A DNA stretch of 64,000 nt from Gaetbulibacter saemankumensis DSM 17032. Lineage in GTDB: Bacteria > Bacteroidota > Bacteroidia > Flavobacteriales > Flavobacteriaceae. Position 1 is the stretch's first letter, and the number at the start of each line of letters is the position of its first letter. Shown here piece after piece: positions 41,162 to 49,869 of the stretch. The DNA lies in contig NZ_AUDV01000005.1 of the NCBI RefSeq assembly GCF_000425645.1, forward strand, positions 434,001 to 498,000. The letters are read 5' to 3'. Under the pieces are notes generated by a model. That model worked only from the letters and a program-made list of their open reading frames with translations, ran no database searches and was not told the DNA's origin. The translations under genes and the position numbers were made by a program.

Positions 41162-42112
41162 ATGAAAGTATTAGCAAACGACGGTATCTCTCAAAGCGGA
41201 ATTGACGCCTTAGAAAAAGGTGGATATGAAGTATTAACAACAACCGTGGCTCAAGAACAATTAGTAAATTATATTAACGAAAAAGATATTACTGTTTTAT
41301 TAGTACGTAGTGCTACAACAGTACGTAAAGACCTAATCGATGCTTGTCCGGGACTAAAAATTATTGGTCGTGGTGGTGTTGGTATGGATAACATAGATGT
41401 GGAATATGCTCGCGAAAAAGGGTTACACGTAATCAATACACCAGCTGCCTCATCACACTCTGTAGCCGAATTAGTATTCGGACACTTTTACGGATTGGCT
41501 CGTTTCTTACATAACTCAAACAGAGACATGCCGCTTGAAGGCGACAGCAACTTTAAAGGCTTAAAGAAAGCCTATTCAAAAGGTATCGAATTAAAAGGAA
41601 AAACCTTAGGGGTACTAGGTTTTGGTCGTATTGGACAAGCAACTGCTAAAGTAGCCTTGGGAGCTGGTATGAAAGTTATCGCTTTCGATCCATTTTTAGA
41701 GAAGGCCGATTTGTCTTTAGAATTTTATGACGGACAAACCGTAAGCTTTGAAATCAATACGATTTCTAAAGAAGACGTTTTAAAGCAAGCTGATTTCATC
41801 ACATTACACGTTCCTGCGCAGAAAGATTACGTCATTGATGAAGCCGAATTCAATATGATGAAAGACGGTGTCATTATTGCAAACGCTGCTCGTGGTGGTG
41901 TGGTAAATGAAGTAGCCTTGGTTAAAGCCATTGAAAGTGGAAAAGTAGCAGGTGCTGCTTTAGATGTATTCGAAAAAGAACCTAAACCAGAAATTCAGTT
42001 ATTAATGAATGCATCATTATCATTAACACCACATACTGGTGCTGCTACTAATGAAGCCCAGGACAGAATTGGTACTGAATTAGCATCACAAATTATAAGT
42101 ATTCTTGGTTAA
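41162..42112 (+). CDS. serA: D-3-phosphoglycerate dehydrogenase (short form)
   Basis: This 316-residue NAD-dependent enzyme oxidises 3-phosphoglycerate, the first step of serine synthesis. The D-isomer 2-hydroxyacid dehydrogenase fold is visible: 'GRGGVGMDNIDVEYAREKG', the Rossmann loop 'LGVLGFGRIGQATAKVA', the catalytic Arg region 'ANAARGGVVNEVALV' and the catalytic His in 'LTPHTGAATNEAQ'. It ends right after the catalytic core, so it has no ACT domain and should not be inhibited by serine through that domain. The pairing with serC supports the assignment over other 2-hydroxyacid dehydrogenases. A strong terminator follows. Confidence 0.95.
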   Translation: MKVLANDGISQSGIDALEKGGYEVLTTTVAQEQLVNYINEKDITVLLVRSATTVRKDLIDACPGLKIIGRGGVGMDNIDVEYAREKGLHVINTPAASSHSVAELVFGHFYGLARFLHNSNRDMPLEGDSNFKGLKKAYSKGIELKGKTLGVLGFGRIGQATAKVALGAGMKVIAFDPFLEKADLSLEFYDGQTVSFEINTISKEDVLKQADFITLHVPAQKDYVIDEAEFNMMKDGVIIANAARGGVVNEVALVKAIESGKVAGAALDVFEKEPKPEIQLLMNASLSLTPHTGAATNEAQDRIGTELASQIISILG

Positions 42113-42142
42113 TTAAATTAAACCATTAATAACATAACAATT

Positions 42143-42178
42143 AAGTCCTGCACAAATAGTGCAGGACTTTTTTTTTGT
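42143..42178 (+). terminator. Terminator of serC-serA
   Basis: A perfect 11-bp stem (AAGTCCTGCAC at 42143-42153, GTGCAGGACTT at 42159-42169) with loop AAATA runs into a T8 tract. It begins 30 bases after the serA stop. Confidence 0.92.
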
Positions 42179-42225
42179 ACCTTAAATCCCTGAATTTTTC
42201 AATACAAATCAAATAAACCAAACTT

Positions 42226-42864
42226 ATGTCAGGAATTTTAGATTTATTAAACAGCGATTTAGGACAAACCATAATCAATGGCGTTTCTAATCAAACCAAA
42301 CAGCCAAAAAATAAAACTCAGGATGTACTAACCATGGCCCTACCTGTTTTAATGCAGGCTATGAGAAATAATGCTTCAAACCCAGAAGGTGCCCAAGGTA
42401 TACTAAATGCCATTAGTAATAAACACGACGGAAGTATATTAGATAATCTGGATGGCTTATTTAGCGGAGGTATTAGTGATACTGTTATGTCTGATGGTGG
42501 CAACATATTAAATCATATCTTAGGAAACAAACAGCAACACATAGAAACAGCTCTAGGCGCTAAATCAGGGATCGATTCGAATACGGTTGCTCAGATTTTA
42601 AAAATTGCAGCTCCTATTGTTATGGGCTTATTAGGAAATCAAGCCAAGCAAAATAAAGTAACTAATTCCAGTGGATTAGAAGGTTTACTAGGAAATTTAG
42701 TAAACACAAACTCGAAAAATCAAGAGCAAAGTTTTATAGAAACGATTCTTGATGCCGATGGAGACGGCAGTGTAATAGATGATGTTGCCAATATGGTTTT
42801 AGGTGGAAATAAAAAGAAAAGTGGTCTTGGAGGTATGCTGGGTGGACTATTCGGCAACAAATAA
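42226..42864 (+). CDS. DUF937 family protein with an EF-hand-like loop
   Basis: The 212-residue protein matches DUF937, a family of unknown function related to YidB-like proteins, with 'VLTMALPVLMQAMRNNASNP' at the start and 'QILKIAAPIVMGLLGNQAKQ' in the second half. There is no signal peptide. The C-terminus holds a calcium-loop-like sequence 'DADGDGSVIDDVANMVLGG' (near residues 182-200) and ends with a glycine-rich hydrophobic tail. Calcium binding is inferred from the DxDxDG pattern alone. Confidence 0.85.
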   Translation: MSGILDLLNSDLGQTIINGVSNQTKQPKNKTQDVLTMALPVLMQAMRNNASNPEGAQGILNAISNKHDGSILDNLDGLFSGGISDTVMSDGGNILNHILGNKQQHIETALGAKSGIDSNTVAQILKIAAPIVMGLLGNQAKQNKVTNSSGLEGLLGNLVNTNSKNQEQSFIETILDADGDGSVIDDVANMVLGGNKKKSGLGGMLGGLFGNK

Positions 42865-42953
42865 GTTTATGCTTGAAAACCAATAAAACAATTTTTTGTT
42901 AAAATAGAATAAACCAAAATGAATCAGTCCTAAATTTCGTAAATTAAGGTATT

Positions 42954-43397
42954 ATGAAAACAATAATATACATTTTAGGACTGATTGGTTTGATGGTGAG
43001 TTGCAACACCCCTAAATCAACTTCGACAGCAAGCAACAAAACAGAACGCCTAGCAAATCAAAAAGTCAGTGACACGGTCACTATTAGCAACGACAGTCTG
43101 GAGTATGAAATTATTATTATTGAACCTGGTTTTAACGCTTGGTTACTAAGCCGCGCCCAACCTGAAGGCTATTATTCTCAGCAATTCTTAGAAAACCGTA
43201 ACTATATTTATGTTACCGAATGGAATCAACGCGTCATGCAACCTCAGCGATATAACCCCAATTTATATGAATTACCAATCGATTATCAACCCAACATCGA
43301 TTATGGCTATGAAGTAAACTACAAGTTATATAATTATTTCATCTATTTTCAGCTAACTTATAATCAAAGACTTGGACCCTTTGTACCGAGAATTTAA
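42954..43397 (+). CDS. DUF6146 family lipoprotein
   Basis: The 147-residue product has a lipoprotein signal (MKTIIYILGLIGLMVSC, lipobox MVSC, Cys17), a Ser/Thr-rich linker, and then a compact domain with 'YEIIIIEPGFNAWLLSRAQP', 'NRNYIYVTEWNQRVMQPQRY' and 'FIYFQLTYNQRLGPF'. This matches the Bacteroidota-specific DUF6146. No function is known. It is the last plus-strand gene before a block of minus-strand genes. Confidence 0.88.
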   Translation: MKTIIYILGLIGLMVSCNTPKSTSTASNKTERLANQKVSDTVTISNDSLEYEIIIIEPGFNAWLLSRAQPEGYYSQQFLENRNYIYVTEWNQRVMQPQRYNPNLYELPIDYQPNIDYGYEVNYKLYNYFIYFQLTYNQRLGPFVPRI

Positions 43398-43442
43398 AGT
43401 CTCCTTGATTAATTAAAGTATCGGCATATTAGGAAAGGAGCC

Positions 43443-44051
43443 CTACTCTATTCGACTTCTTAACAAGCCTATCATGGTTCCAATACCAATTCCAAAATAG
43501 GACGTATCCTTATTAATTTGCACCATGGGAGAAAGGGTTAATCCAAAATATCTTGTAAACGGAAATTCAATTTTTGGATTGATAATAAGGCTTATGGTAT
43601 TATGTTTTCTATAATCCCATAAATAATTTCCAACAAACCCAGCGCCATTATCAATACGCTGCCAATTTTCAGGGGTTTCAATGATAGTGTAGCCCAGCCC
43701 AATCGACATATTCGCTCTAATAGTACCCCTCGGGTTTAATTTATAAAGCTTTCCCACACATAGCTGAAAATTTTCAAATTGATCGTCAGGGTCACCCACA
43801 CCAAAAAGAAGCACGCCTATCAATCCCGAATTAAAATCTTTGGGTTTCGACTTCGCGTCTCTTATATTATCAGTATAGCCAATTTTAAATGTATAAGTGT
43901 CTTTATAAACATAATTAATATTTAAATCAACACCTATATAATTACCCAAATTCACTTCCCCCGTTAAATACAACGCGTTATTTGCATCAAATTGAGCATA
44001 AATCGTTGTACTAACCATCGAAAACAAAACTATTAGAGCAATGCGTTTCAT
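43443..44051 (-). CDS. Exported beta-barrel-like protein of unknown function
   Basis: The 202-residue product has a signal peptide (ends TIYAQ, about residue 20). The mature part is an alternation of short strands: 'ALYLTGEVNLGNYIGVDLN', 'YVYKDTYTFKIGYTDNI' and 'IRANMSIGLGYTIIE', consistent with a small outer-membrane barrel of 8-10 strands. It resembles many lineage-specific Flavobacterial outer-membrane proteins and I cannot place it in a named family. It is monocistronic. Confidence 0.65.
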   Translation of the reverse strand: MKRIALIVLFSMVSTTIYAQFDANNALYLTGEVNLGNYIGVDLNINYVYKDTYTFKIGYTDNIRDAKSKPKDFNSGLIGVLLFGVGDPDDQFENFQLCVGKLYKLNPRGTIRANMSIGLGYTIIETPENWQRIDNGAGFVGNYLWDYRKHNTISLIINPKIEFPFTRYFGLTLSPMVQINKDTSYFGIGIGTMIGLLRSRIE

Positions 44052-44217
44052 TTAATAAAAATGTCATTCATAAATAAACCTTTCAAACTCATGTAATTAG
44101 TTAAGCACCAAATACCAATAACTTTTCATACTTAAAGATAGCTTAAATATGCCTTAATATCACAAATGCATAGCATTATATTACGTAACAGTCTTAAAAT
44201 TAGATATTAACCAGAAC

Positions 44218-45012
44218 CTATCTGCTCAATTTCAATATTCGAAAGGCTCCTTGAATTACCAGAATAAAAACTATAATTCCGATTATTAAGTCCGGTTTAT
44301 TAGAATGTAACCAGTTAACCAAGAGCCCTGCTATGATGACTCCCAAATTAATGATAACATCGTTTGAGGTGAAAATCATACTGGCTTTCATATGAGCCTC
44401 TTCTTTACTTTTAGATTTTTGTAAAATATACAGGCATACCCCATTGGCTATTAAGGCTAAAACAGACACCAAAATCATGGTCGAAAAGTTAGGAAGTTGC
44501 TCGGCGCCAAAAAAACGTCTCAACACCTCCACAAAGCCTATAACCGCTAATGTTATTTGAAAATACCCCGCAACTTTGGCAATGCGTTTTTTTCTAATAA
44601 GACTTCCTCCAACAGCAAATAAACTAATACCATAAACAAAACTATCAGCAAGCATATCTAAACTATCGGCCACTAGCCCCATTGATTTAGAAAACAATCC
44701 TGTTGTCATTTCGATTAAAAAAAACACGAAATTAATCCCTAAAACCGTCCAGAGCAGTTTCTTCTGATTTGAATTATCCTCAAATCCCGATTGTGTTGTT
44801 TCTTCAGTAGAAATTCTTTTACCTCCTAAATTTAAGTCTAAAACCGATGTTTCAATATCATCAACGTCTCCCCTATGGAATACCGTTAATTTCCGATTGG
44901 GTATATCGAAATCTAAATGAGCAATACCCGATAGTCCGTCCAGCTTCATACGGATCAGGTTTTCCTCTGAAGGACAATCCATTTTAGTAATCTCAAATAC
45001 CGACTTATTCAT
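44218..45012 (-). CDS. Cation diffusion facilitator with N-terminal heavy-metal-associated-like domain
   Basis: The 264-residue protein exports divalent metal ions in exchange for protons. Residues about 1-68 form an HMA-like ferredoxin fold with 'EITKMDCPSEENLIRMKL', having one Cys where the usual motif has CxxC. The transporter part (about 88-262) has six membrane helices, and the second and fifth hold the metal-site acidic residues ('ADSLDMLADSFVYG' and 'SNDVIINLGVII'). The usual cytoplasmic C-terminal domain is absent, so the N-terminal domain may take its place as metal sensor. Substrate metal is not deducible. Confidence 0.85.
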   Translation of the reverse strand: MNKSVFEITKMDCPSEENLIRMKLDGLSGIAHLDFDIPNRKLTVFHRGDVDDIETSVLDLNLGGKRISTEETTQSGFEDNSNQKKLLWTVLGINFVFFLIEMTTGLFSKSMGLVADSLDMLADSFVYGISLFAVGGSLIRKKRIAKVAGYFQITLAVIGFVEVLRRFFGAEQLPNFSTMILVSVLALIANGVCLYILQKSKSKEEAHMKASMIFTSNDVIINLGVIIAGLLVNWLHSNKPDLIIGIIVFILVIQGAFRILKLSR

Positions 45013-45136
45013 GAAGTGATTATTTTTTTCCTCTCTTAAGACTCATTACAACCAATAAGATATGGATTTAATGGTATTCAGGCAATACCAAAGGCCTCAT
45101 AGCCCTTATTTAAAACATGACACCATTCTATTTTAA

Positions 45137-47563
45137 TTAGTTTTCTTTAATAGAAGGTTCAAATATGTAAACGTCTCCACTCTTTATTTCGATATTAACC
45201 GCTTCACCCTGATACATTAATGTAATCTTGTTATCCCGAGCCGAACGAATGGTGGCATAATCTAACAAATTGTTACTCCAGGACATATCTACGGTTAACC
45301 CCCCTCTGGCTTTTAAACCTTTTATGTGACCACGCTCCCAACTATCGGGTAAGGCCGGCAACAATCTAATTATGCCTTCCTCATGCGATTGCAGTAGCAT
45401 TTCAGATACCCCTGCGGTGTAACCAAAGTTTCCATCTATTTGAAATGGAGGATGCGAATTAAACAGGTTATTATCGGTAGACCTTTTCAATAAAAGCTGA
45501 ATGTGCTCATGTGCCATGTTACCATCTAATAATCTGGCACTGCAATTAATCAACCAGGCTCTACTCCATCCTGGTCCTGCACCACCATTTTCTAAGCGGT
45601 AGTCCAACGTATTTCTAACCGCTTTAAAAATTTCCGGGTTATTGGCTTTCGTTATTTGGTTTCCTGGGTGAAACCCATATAAATGAGACATATGTCGGTG
45701 TCCTGGTTCTAATTCCTTGTAAGGTCGATCCCATTCCAGTACTCTGCCATCATCACCAATTACAAAGCCCGGTCGTAATTTCGATTTCTGCTGTTTAACT
45801 TTTTCCAGAAATTCATGATTGATATTTAAAACATCACAGGCTTTTATGTAATTATTAAAAACCTCATAAATGACCTGTTGATCCATGGCACTACCTAAAC
45901 AACTGGCAACAGGCTCGCCTGCTTCATTCAAATACCTGTTTTCAGGCGAGGTAGAAGGCGCTGATATTAAATAGCCATCTCGGGGGTCTTCAATTATCCA
46001 GTCGCTATAAAATTTAGCGACTTCCTCGATAGCCGGTAAAGCTCTTTCCTTTAAAAACATTTTGTCTTGAGTAAATTCGTAATGCTGCCAATAGTGCTGC
46101 ATTAACCAACCACCGCCTCCTATAGAACAGCCCCAATACGCCGTAGGAGCCCGTAACCAGGTAGTCGCCCATAAATCTGTGGCATGAGGAATAAAGCTCC
46201 CGCGACAACCAAAGTTTTTACTCGCGGTTTTTTTACCATTTTCAACTAAGCGGTCTATATAATCAAATAATGGATTATTGAGTTCCCCAAGGTTAGCCAC
46301 ATCGGCAAGCCAATAGTTCATTTGCAGATTGATATTAAGGTGGTAATCGCCATTCCAAGGCGCTTCGATATTGTCATTCCATAAGCCCTGGAGGTTAGCA
46401 GGATTGGTACCCACACGTGAAGAACTAATAAGCAGATAACGTCCGTATTTATAGAGTAACTCCTCTAAGCCTAAATCAATAGCTCCCTTTTTAACGCGAT
46501 CAAGGCGTTCATCTATAGGCAAGCTATCTTTTTTGACTCCTGTAAGTTGAAAATCCAATCTGGAATACCATTTTTGATAATCTTCAATATGTTCTTTAAG
46601 CAGTTTATCAAAACTTTTTGATGCTACCGCCTTCATATCTAATTTGTTCTGATCCTGATAGGAATCAAAATAATAAGAAGAATTAGATACGATATAAATA
46701 GTGGCCTCTTTTACATGATCGAGTTTAAGATAATCCTTGCCTTGCTCGATGTTCCCGCCCTGATGGTTTACCTTAAGCATAGTTTCAAACTTTACGCCTT
46801 CTAAAATAGGGTAAGGTTCAGAATTAAACTTACCTGCTCGCTGGGTTACTTCACCCTGCATAAGCAACAGGCTATCATCAGAAACAGATACTTTGGCGGT
46901 ATCGTAACCCATATCTTGTGGCCTGCTAAGTGTTAGTCTGGCATTTAATCCTTCCGGAGCATCCGAGGTTAATTTTATAATAATGGCCTTATGTGGATGT
47001 GACGTAAATACTTGCTCCGTAACCAGAGAGCCACCCGACTTATAAGACACCGTAGCCAGCGCTTTATTTAAATTGAGCTCTCTACGATAATCGGAAATAT
47101 CCTGATGATCAAAATCAATAAATAAATCACCCATAGTTTGATGTGACCGCACGATCGTTTTACGAGAAAATTTATCTACAAATAATTGATCGGCTTCACT
47201 TTGCTTACCTTCAAACAGTAATGCTCTAATCTTTTCCAGATCCTCTTGAGTCCCTTCCGGTTCAGTCCAATCTTCCATATCACCAGGCCACATGGAATCG
47301 TCGTTTAATTGAATGCGTTCGGCAGATGTCTTACCAAAAACCATAGCACCCAGTTTACCATTGCCAAGTGGAAGCGCCTCATTCCAGCTTTTTGCAGGGC
47401 TACGATACCATAATATATCTTCGTTTTTAACGTCTTGTGCTGTACAACCAACAAACATAAAAGCAAATATGATACCGACACACATAAAATAACATCTCCT
47501 GATTTGCCCTTTAAACACGGTTTTCTGAATACTCATTTTCATTGATTTACTGAATAATATCAT
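45137..47563 (-). CDS. GH95 family alpha-L-fucosidase (lipoprotein)
   Basis: This 808-residue enzyme belongs to glycoside hydrolase family 95, which cleaves alpha-1,2-L-fucosides or alpha-L-galactosides by inversion. The mature part opens 'LWYRSPAKSWNEALPLGNGK'. The catalytic block has 'NLQGLWNDNIEAPWNGDYHL' with its paired Asn residues, Glu541 in 'APSTSPENRYLNE' as probable general acid, and Asp710 in 'FQIDGNFGYTAGV' as activating residue. A lipobox FVGC (Cys40) lies after a long basic N-terminus; the ATG at 47536 (residue 10) is an attractive alternative start. It should be exposed in the periplasm or on the surface and act on fucosylated glycans of algae or animals. No SusC/D pair is near. 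Confidence 0.93.
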   Translation of the reverse strand: MILFSKSMKMSIQKTVFKGQIRRCYFMCVGIIFAFMFVGCTAQDVKNEDILWYRSPAKSWNEALPLGNGKLGAMVFGKTSAERIQLNDDSMWPGDMEDWTEPEGTQEDLEKIRALLFEGKQSEADQLFVDKFSRKTIVRSHQTMGDLFIDFDHQDISDYRRELNLNKALATVSYKSGGSLVTEQVFTSHPHKAIIIKLTSDAPEGLNARLTLSRPQDMGYDTAKVSVSDDSLLLMQGEVTQRAGKFNSEPYPILEGVKFETMLKVNHQGGNIEQGKDYLKLDHVKEATIYIVSNSSYYFDSYQDQNKLDMKAVASKSFDKLLKEHIEDYQKWYSRLDFQLTGVKKDSLPIDERLDRVKKGAIDLGLEELLYKYGRYLLISSSRVGTNPANLQGLWNDNIEAPWNGDYHLNINLQMNYWLADVANLGELNNPLFDYIDRLVENGKKTASKNFGCRGSFIPHATDLWATTWLRAPTAYWGCSIGGGGWLMQHYWQHYEFTQDKMFLKERALPAIEEVAKFYSDWIIEDPRDGYLISAPSTSPENRYLNEAGEPVASCLGSAMDQQVIYEVFNNYIKACDVLNINHEFLEKVKQQKSKLRPGFVIGDDGRVLEWDRPYKELEPGHRHMSHLYGFHPGNQITKANNPEIFKAVRNTLDYRLENGGAGPGWSRAWLINCSARLLDGNMAHEHIQLLLKRSTDNNLFNSHPPFQIDGNFGYTAGVSEMLLQSHEEGIIRLLPALPDSWERGHIKGLKARGGLTVDMSWSNNLLDYATIRSARDNKITLMYQGEAVNIEIKSGDVYIFEPSIKEN

Positions 47564-47692
47564 GGTAAGATTTTGAGAGCGTAATTAAATACTATTTTTT
47601 CTATCTTCAAAAATTTTGGTTTATTAATTAAGCTGAATTACAAGTAATAATGTCATGAATACGCAACTTATATTTGCTTCCTGTTATTTATG

Positions 47693-48124
47693 TTAATTCA
47701 ACGGAGTCATGCCGTTTTGGTCGATGGCTTGTTTTTCATTTTCTGCGAGTGAAAATTTCAAATTTTTCCAGGCAGTTCCCTCAAAACCTTTTAGCTCAAT
47801 ACCATCGTTGGTCTTGGTTACAGTAAAGAGGAAATTGGCAAGATTAGAACCCTGGTTTGTAGAAATCTGATCCAGTTCGGTCATTCCAAATTGATTAATA
47901 GCCTGTGGTTGATTATCATTAAGGATAAAGGTTAAGGCAATCCAGGCACTACCCTTAAAACTTTGCATTTTAATACCATTTTTTGTGGTTTCAATAACCA
48001 CTTTAAAATCTTTTAAATCTTGCGGTGCTTTATCTTGCGCCTTTAATTCGGAACTTGCAGCAAGTACTAACAGGATTATTAACACAGGAGCGTATAGGTT
48101 TTTAATTTTAAGTCTGGGGGTCAT
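47693..48124 (-). CDS. Small exported protein with a tandem 43-residue repeat
   Basis: The 143-residue product has a signal peptide (ends ELKAQ, about residue 30). The mature part is two repeats of exactly 43 residues without gaps, Phe40-Thr82 and Phe98-Thr140, with 19 identical positions. Shared elements are 'F.G.AW..L.F.L..N..QAI.Q.GMT'. I do not know a named domain, but similar short proteins occur in marine Flavobacteria. It lies 129 bases upstream of the GH95 gene on the same strand, so the two could be co-transcribed. Confidence 0.7.
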   Translation of the reverse strand: MTPRLKIKNLYAPVLIILLVLAASSELKAQDKAPQDLKDFKVVIETTKNGIKMQSFKGSAWIALTFILNDNQPQAINQFGMTELDQISTNQGSNLANFLFTVTKTNDGIELKGFEGTAWKNLKFSLAENEKQAIDQNGMTPLN

Positions 48125-48279
48125 ATCGAGTTAGGGTTTTGTGGGGCATTCATGATTAGCAACTATGCTGTTGATGAGGAGACGTTGGAAATTCCATTAG
48201 GAAGGCAGCCGCTTTAATCTTTCTTGGAGCCATAGGTAACCGCATTGCTTTTATGAGATGTTAACTTTGAGAAACTGAG

Positions 48280-48816
48280 CTAGTGCTCTTGATAGGATAT
48301 AGTGTTGTTTATAGGCTTTTTTTCTATTTTGTATATCACAGCATCTTGTCCTTCAAAGTTTGTGTTTTGTTCAAATTCAAGTCCAATTTTTTCTAATACT
48401 TTAATTGAACCCATATTTTCATTCATTGCTCTGCCAATAATTCTTGTTAGATTTAGTTTTTCAAACCCATAATCTAGGCAAGCTTTGGCACTTTCTGTTG
48501 CATAACCTCTATTCCACACTTTTTCAAAAAACCGAAATCCAATATCTGTTTCATTTTCTATTTCTCCTAATTTTAATCCACACCAACCAATAAACTCATT
48601 ATTTTCTTTAGTAATCACAGCCCATCTTCCATATCCATTTAATTTGTAGTCCTGGTAGTTTTCTAGAAATCTTTTAGCTTCTTCAATATTCTTAAAAGCA
48701 GAATTTCCAGTATATTTTATGACATTTGGATTTAGGTTTAGCTTATAGAAGTTTTCAGCATCCTGAACATTAAATTCTCTTAATAAGAGTCGAGTTGTTT
48801 CTAAAATTATTTCCAT
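48280..48816 (-). CDS. GNAT family N-acetyltransferase (RimJ/RimL-like), cassette gene
   Basis: This 178-residue protein is an acetyl-CoA-dependent acetyltransferase of the RimJ/RimL type (Acetyltransf_3). It begins 'IILETTRLLLREFNVQDAEN' and has the acetyl-CoA motif region 'KVWNRGYATESAKACLDYGF' and 'NENMGSIKVLEKIGLEFEQN'. The target could be a protein N-terminus, an antibiotic or a small amine. It is the last gene of the minus-strand array of palindrome-flanked genes. A palindromic site lies 18 bases before its ATG, but no intact site follows its stop, so that end of the array seems eroded. Confidence 0.9.
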   Translation of the reverse strand: MEIILETTRLLLREFNVQDAENFYKLNLNPNVIKYTGNSAFKNIEEAKRFLENYQDYKLNGYGRWAVITKENNEFIGWCGLKLGEIENETDIGFRFFEKVWNRGYATESAKACLDYGFEKLNLTRIIGRAMNENMGSIKVLEKIGLEFEQNTNFEGQDAVIYKIEKKPINNTISYQEH

Positions 48817-48833
48817 TTCATACAGTTCTTACA

Positions 48834-48970
48834 GCTTACGTATTTGTGTAAGCGTCAGTAACGGGAAAGTACGCGAGTACTTTCCCGTTACTGACGCACC
48901 TAATTTAGCAAAGCGAGTTGAATTTCCGAATAGGAAATTCAGCCGTTATTGCCCTTACACGTTGTTGTGT
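48834..48970 (-). repeat. attC-like imperfect palindrome between the GNAT and nuclease genes
   Basis: The outer arms GTGTAAG (48846-48852) and CTTACAC (48954-48960) are complementary, and the end is the heptamer GTTGTGT (48964-48970). Inside lie a perfect 21-bp stem (48852-48872 with 48877-48897) closed by a GCGA loop, and a second 8-bp hairpin (48920-48940). The nuclease stop codon lies within the right arm. Ends and position resemble integron attC sites, but this is by far the most folded of the set and its left GTT is altered to GTA. Confidence 0.6.
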
Positions 48971-49860
48971 ACAGGTTTTTTTATCCTAAAATCATCAATG
49001 CTTTCTGAAAACCTTTTCCAAATTACTTTGTTTTGCTTTTTACTAATCTCTATTGAAAATTCATAACAACCTACAAATTTGTAAAAATTAAAACCTAGTT
49101 CATCTTTATATTTGAAAAATACGACACGTTTGCAATTTGGTGATTTTTTAATAAAATAATTTAAATGACTTATGGATTTTTCGTCGTCGATGTGTTCTTC
49201 TGTGATATACTTGAAGTCTTCATAAAAATCATTGACCCAATTATTTTTTTTCTTTTTTTCTGGCCACCAAATTTCTGTATATCCTTCTTTAGGATATTTC
49301 ACGGCTCCTGGTTTTAAAAACCCTCTTTTTTTTATTTCCACATTGAATAGAGTCCCAATATCATCTATTGTCCTTAAATTGATATTGTCAGAAGCTTTTA
49401 ATGTGTTTTTATTTAACCAGTATTCAGGTTTTAGTTCATTTCCATCCCAAGGTTTAAAATTCCCTTTTGTTTTTTGTTCAAGACAAATGCTATTAATTTC
49501 CTCAATAATTTTGTCTACTTGGCTGTGTATTTGTTCAAGGTTTCCTCTACAATCAATAAATCTTATTATATGGTCTTTTGTAGATGTTTTAATATCATTA
49601 GCTCTTATTAAATCCAATTCCTTTTTTAAATTGTCTTTATAGTGGAAATCTTCATTAACTTCTATATGATAATCAAATTGAGGAAAGAAAATATCTGTTA
49701 AAGCATATTTGCCATCACCTCTATTTACATACTGTTGATGACAAATTTTAATATTTGTATTATTTAATTGATGCCAAATGCGAGTTAAGATATAGTTTTC
49801 TGTTCTTTTTTTGCTTGTTTTTTTGAATATCCTTGAAATGTAATCTAGCTTATAATCCAT
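48955..49860 (-). CDS. AbaSI/PvuRts1I-like modification-dependent endonuclease, cassette gene
   Basis: The 301-residue protein looks like the family of type IV enzymes that cut DNA containing 5-hydroxymethylcytosine or glucosylated bases. The N-terminal nuclease part (about residues 1-120) has 'RTENYILTRIWHQLNNTNIK', 'CHQQYVNRGDGKYALTDIFF' and 'FDYHIEVNEDFHYKDN'. Asp56, Glu67, Glu70 and His73 are the candidate catalytic residues of a Vsr-like fold. The C-terminal part (about 160-295), ending in 'KRVVFFKYKDELGFNFYKFV' and a basic strand, fits the SRA-like base-recognition domain. The assignment is from remembered sequence pattern and should be confirmed by structure. It starts nine bases after a small gene and ends inside a palindromic site. 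A role against phages with modified DNA is inferred. Confidence 0.6.
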   Translation of the reverse strand: MDYKLDYISRIFKKTSKKRTENYILTRIWHQLNNTNIKICHQQYVNRGDGKYALTDIFFPQFDYHIEVNEDFHYKDNLKKELDLIRANDIKTSTKDHIIRFIDCRGNLEQIHSQVDKIIEEINSICLEQKTKGNFKPWDGNELKPEYWLNKNTLKASDNINLRTIDDIGTLFNVEIKKRGFLKPGAVKYPKEGYTEIWWPEKKKKNNWVNDFYEDFKYITEEHIDDEKSISHLNYFIKKSPNCKRVVFFKYKDELGFNFYKFVGCYEFSIEISKKQNKVIWKRFSESIDDFRIKKPVHNNV

Positions 49861-49869
49861 ATCCTTTTA

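Noticed and set aside
48125-48279. Protein-like short frames on both strands (for example GDVGNSIRKAAALIFLGA on plus) between the repeat protein and the GNAT gene
   Set aside because: No start codon, several overlapping frames look equally coding-like, and I cannot name a family; may be a relic but unsupported.
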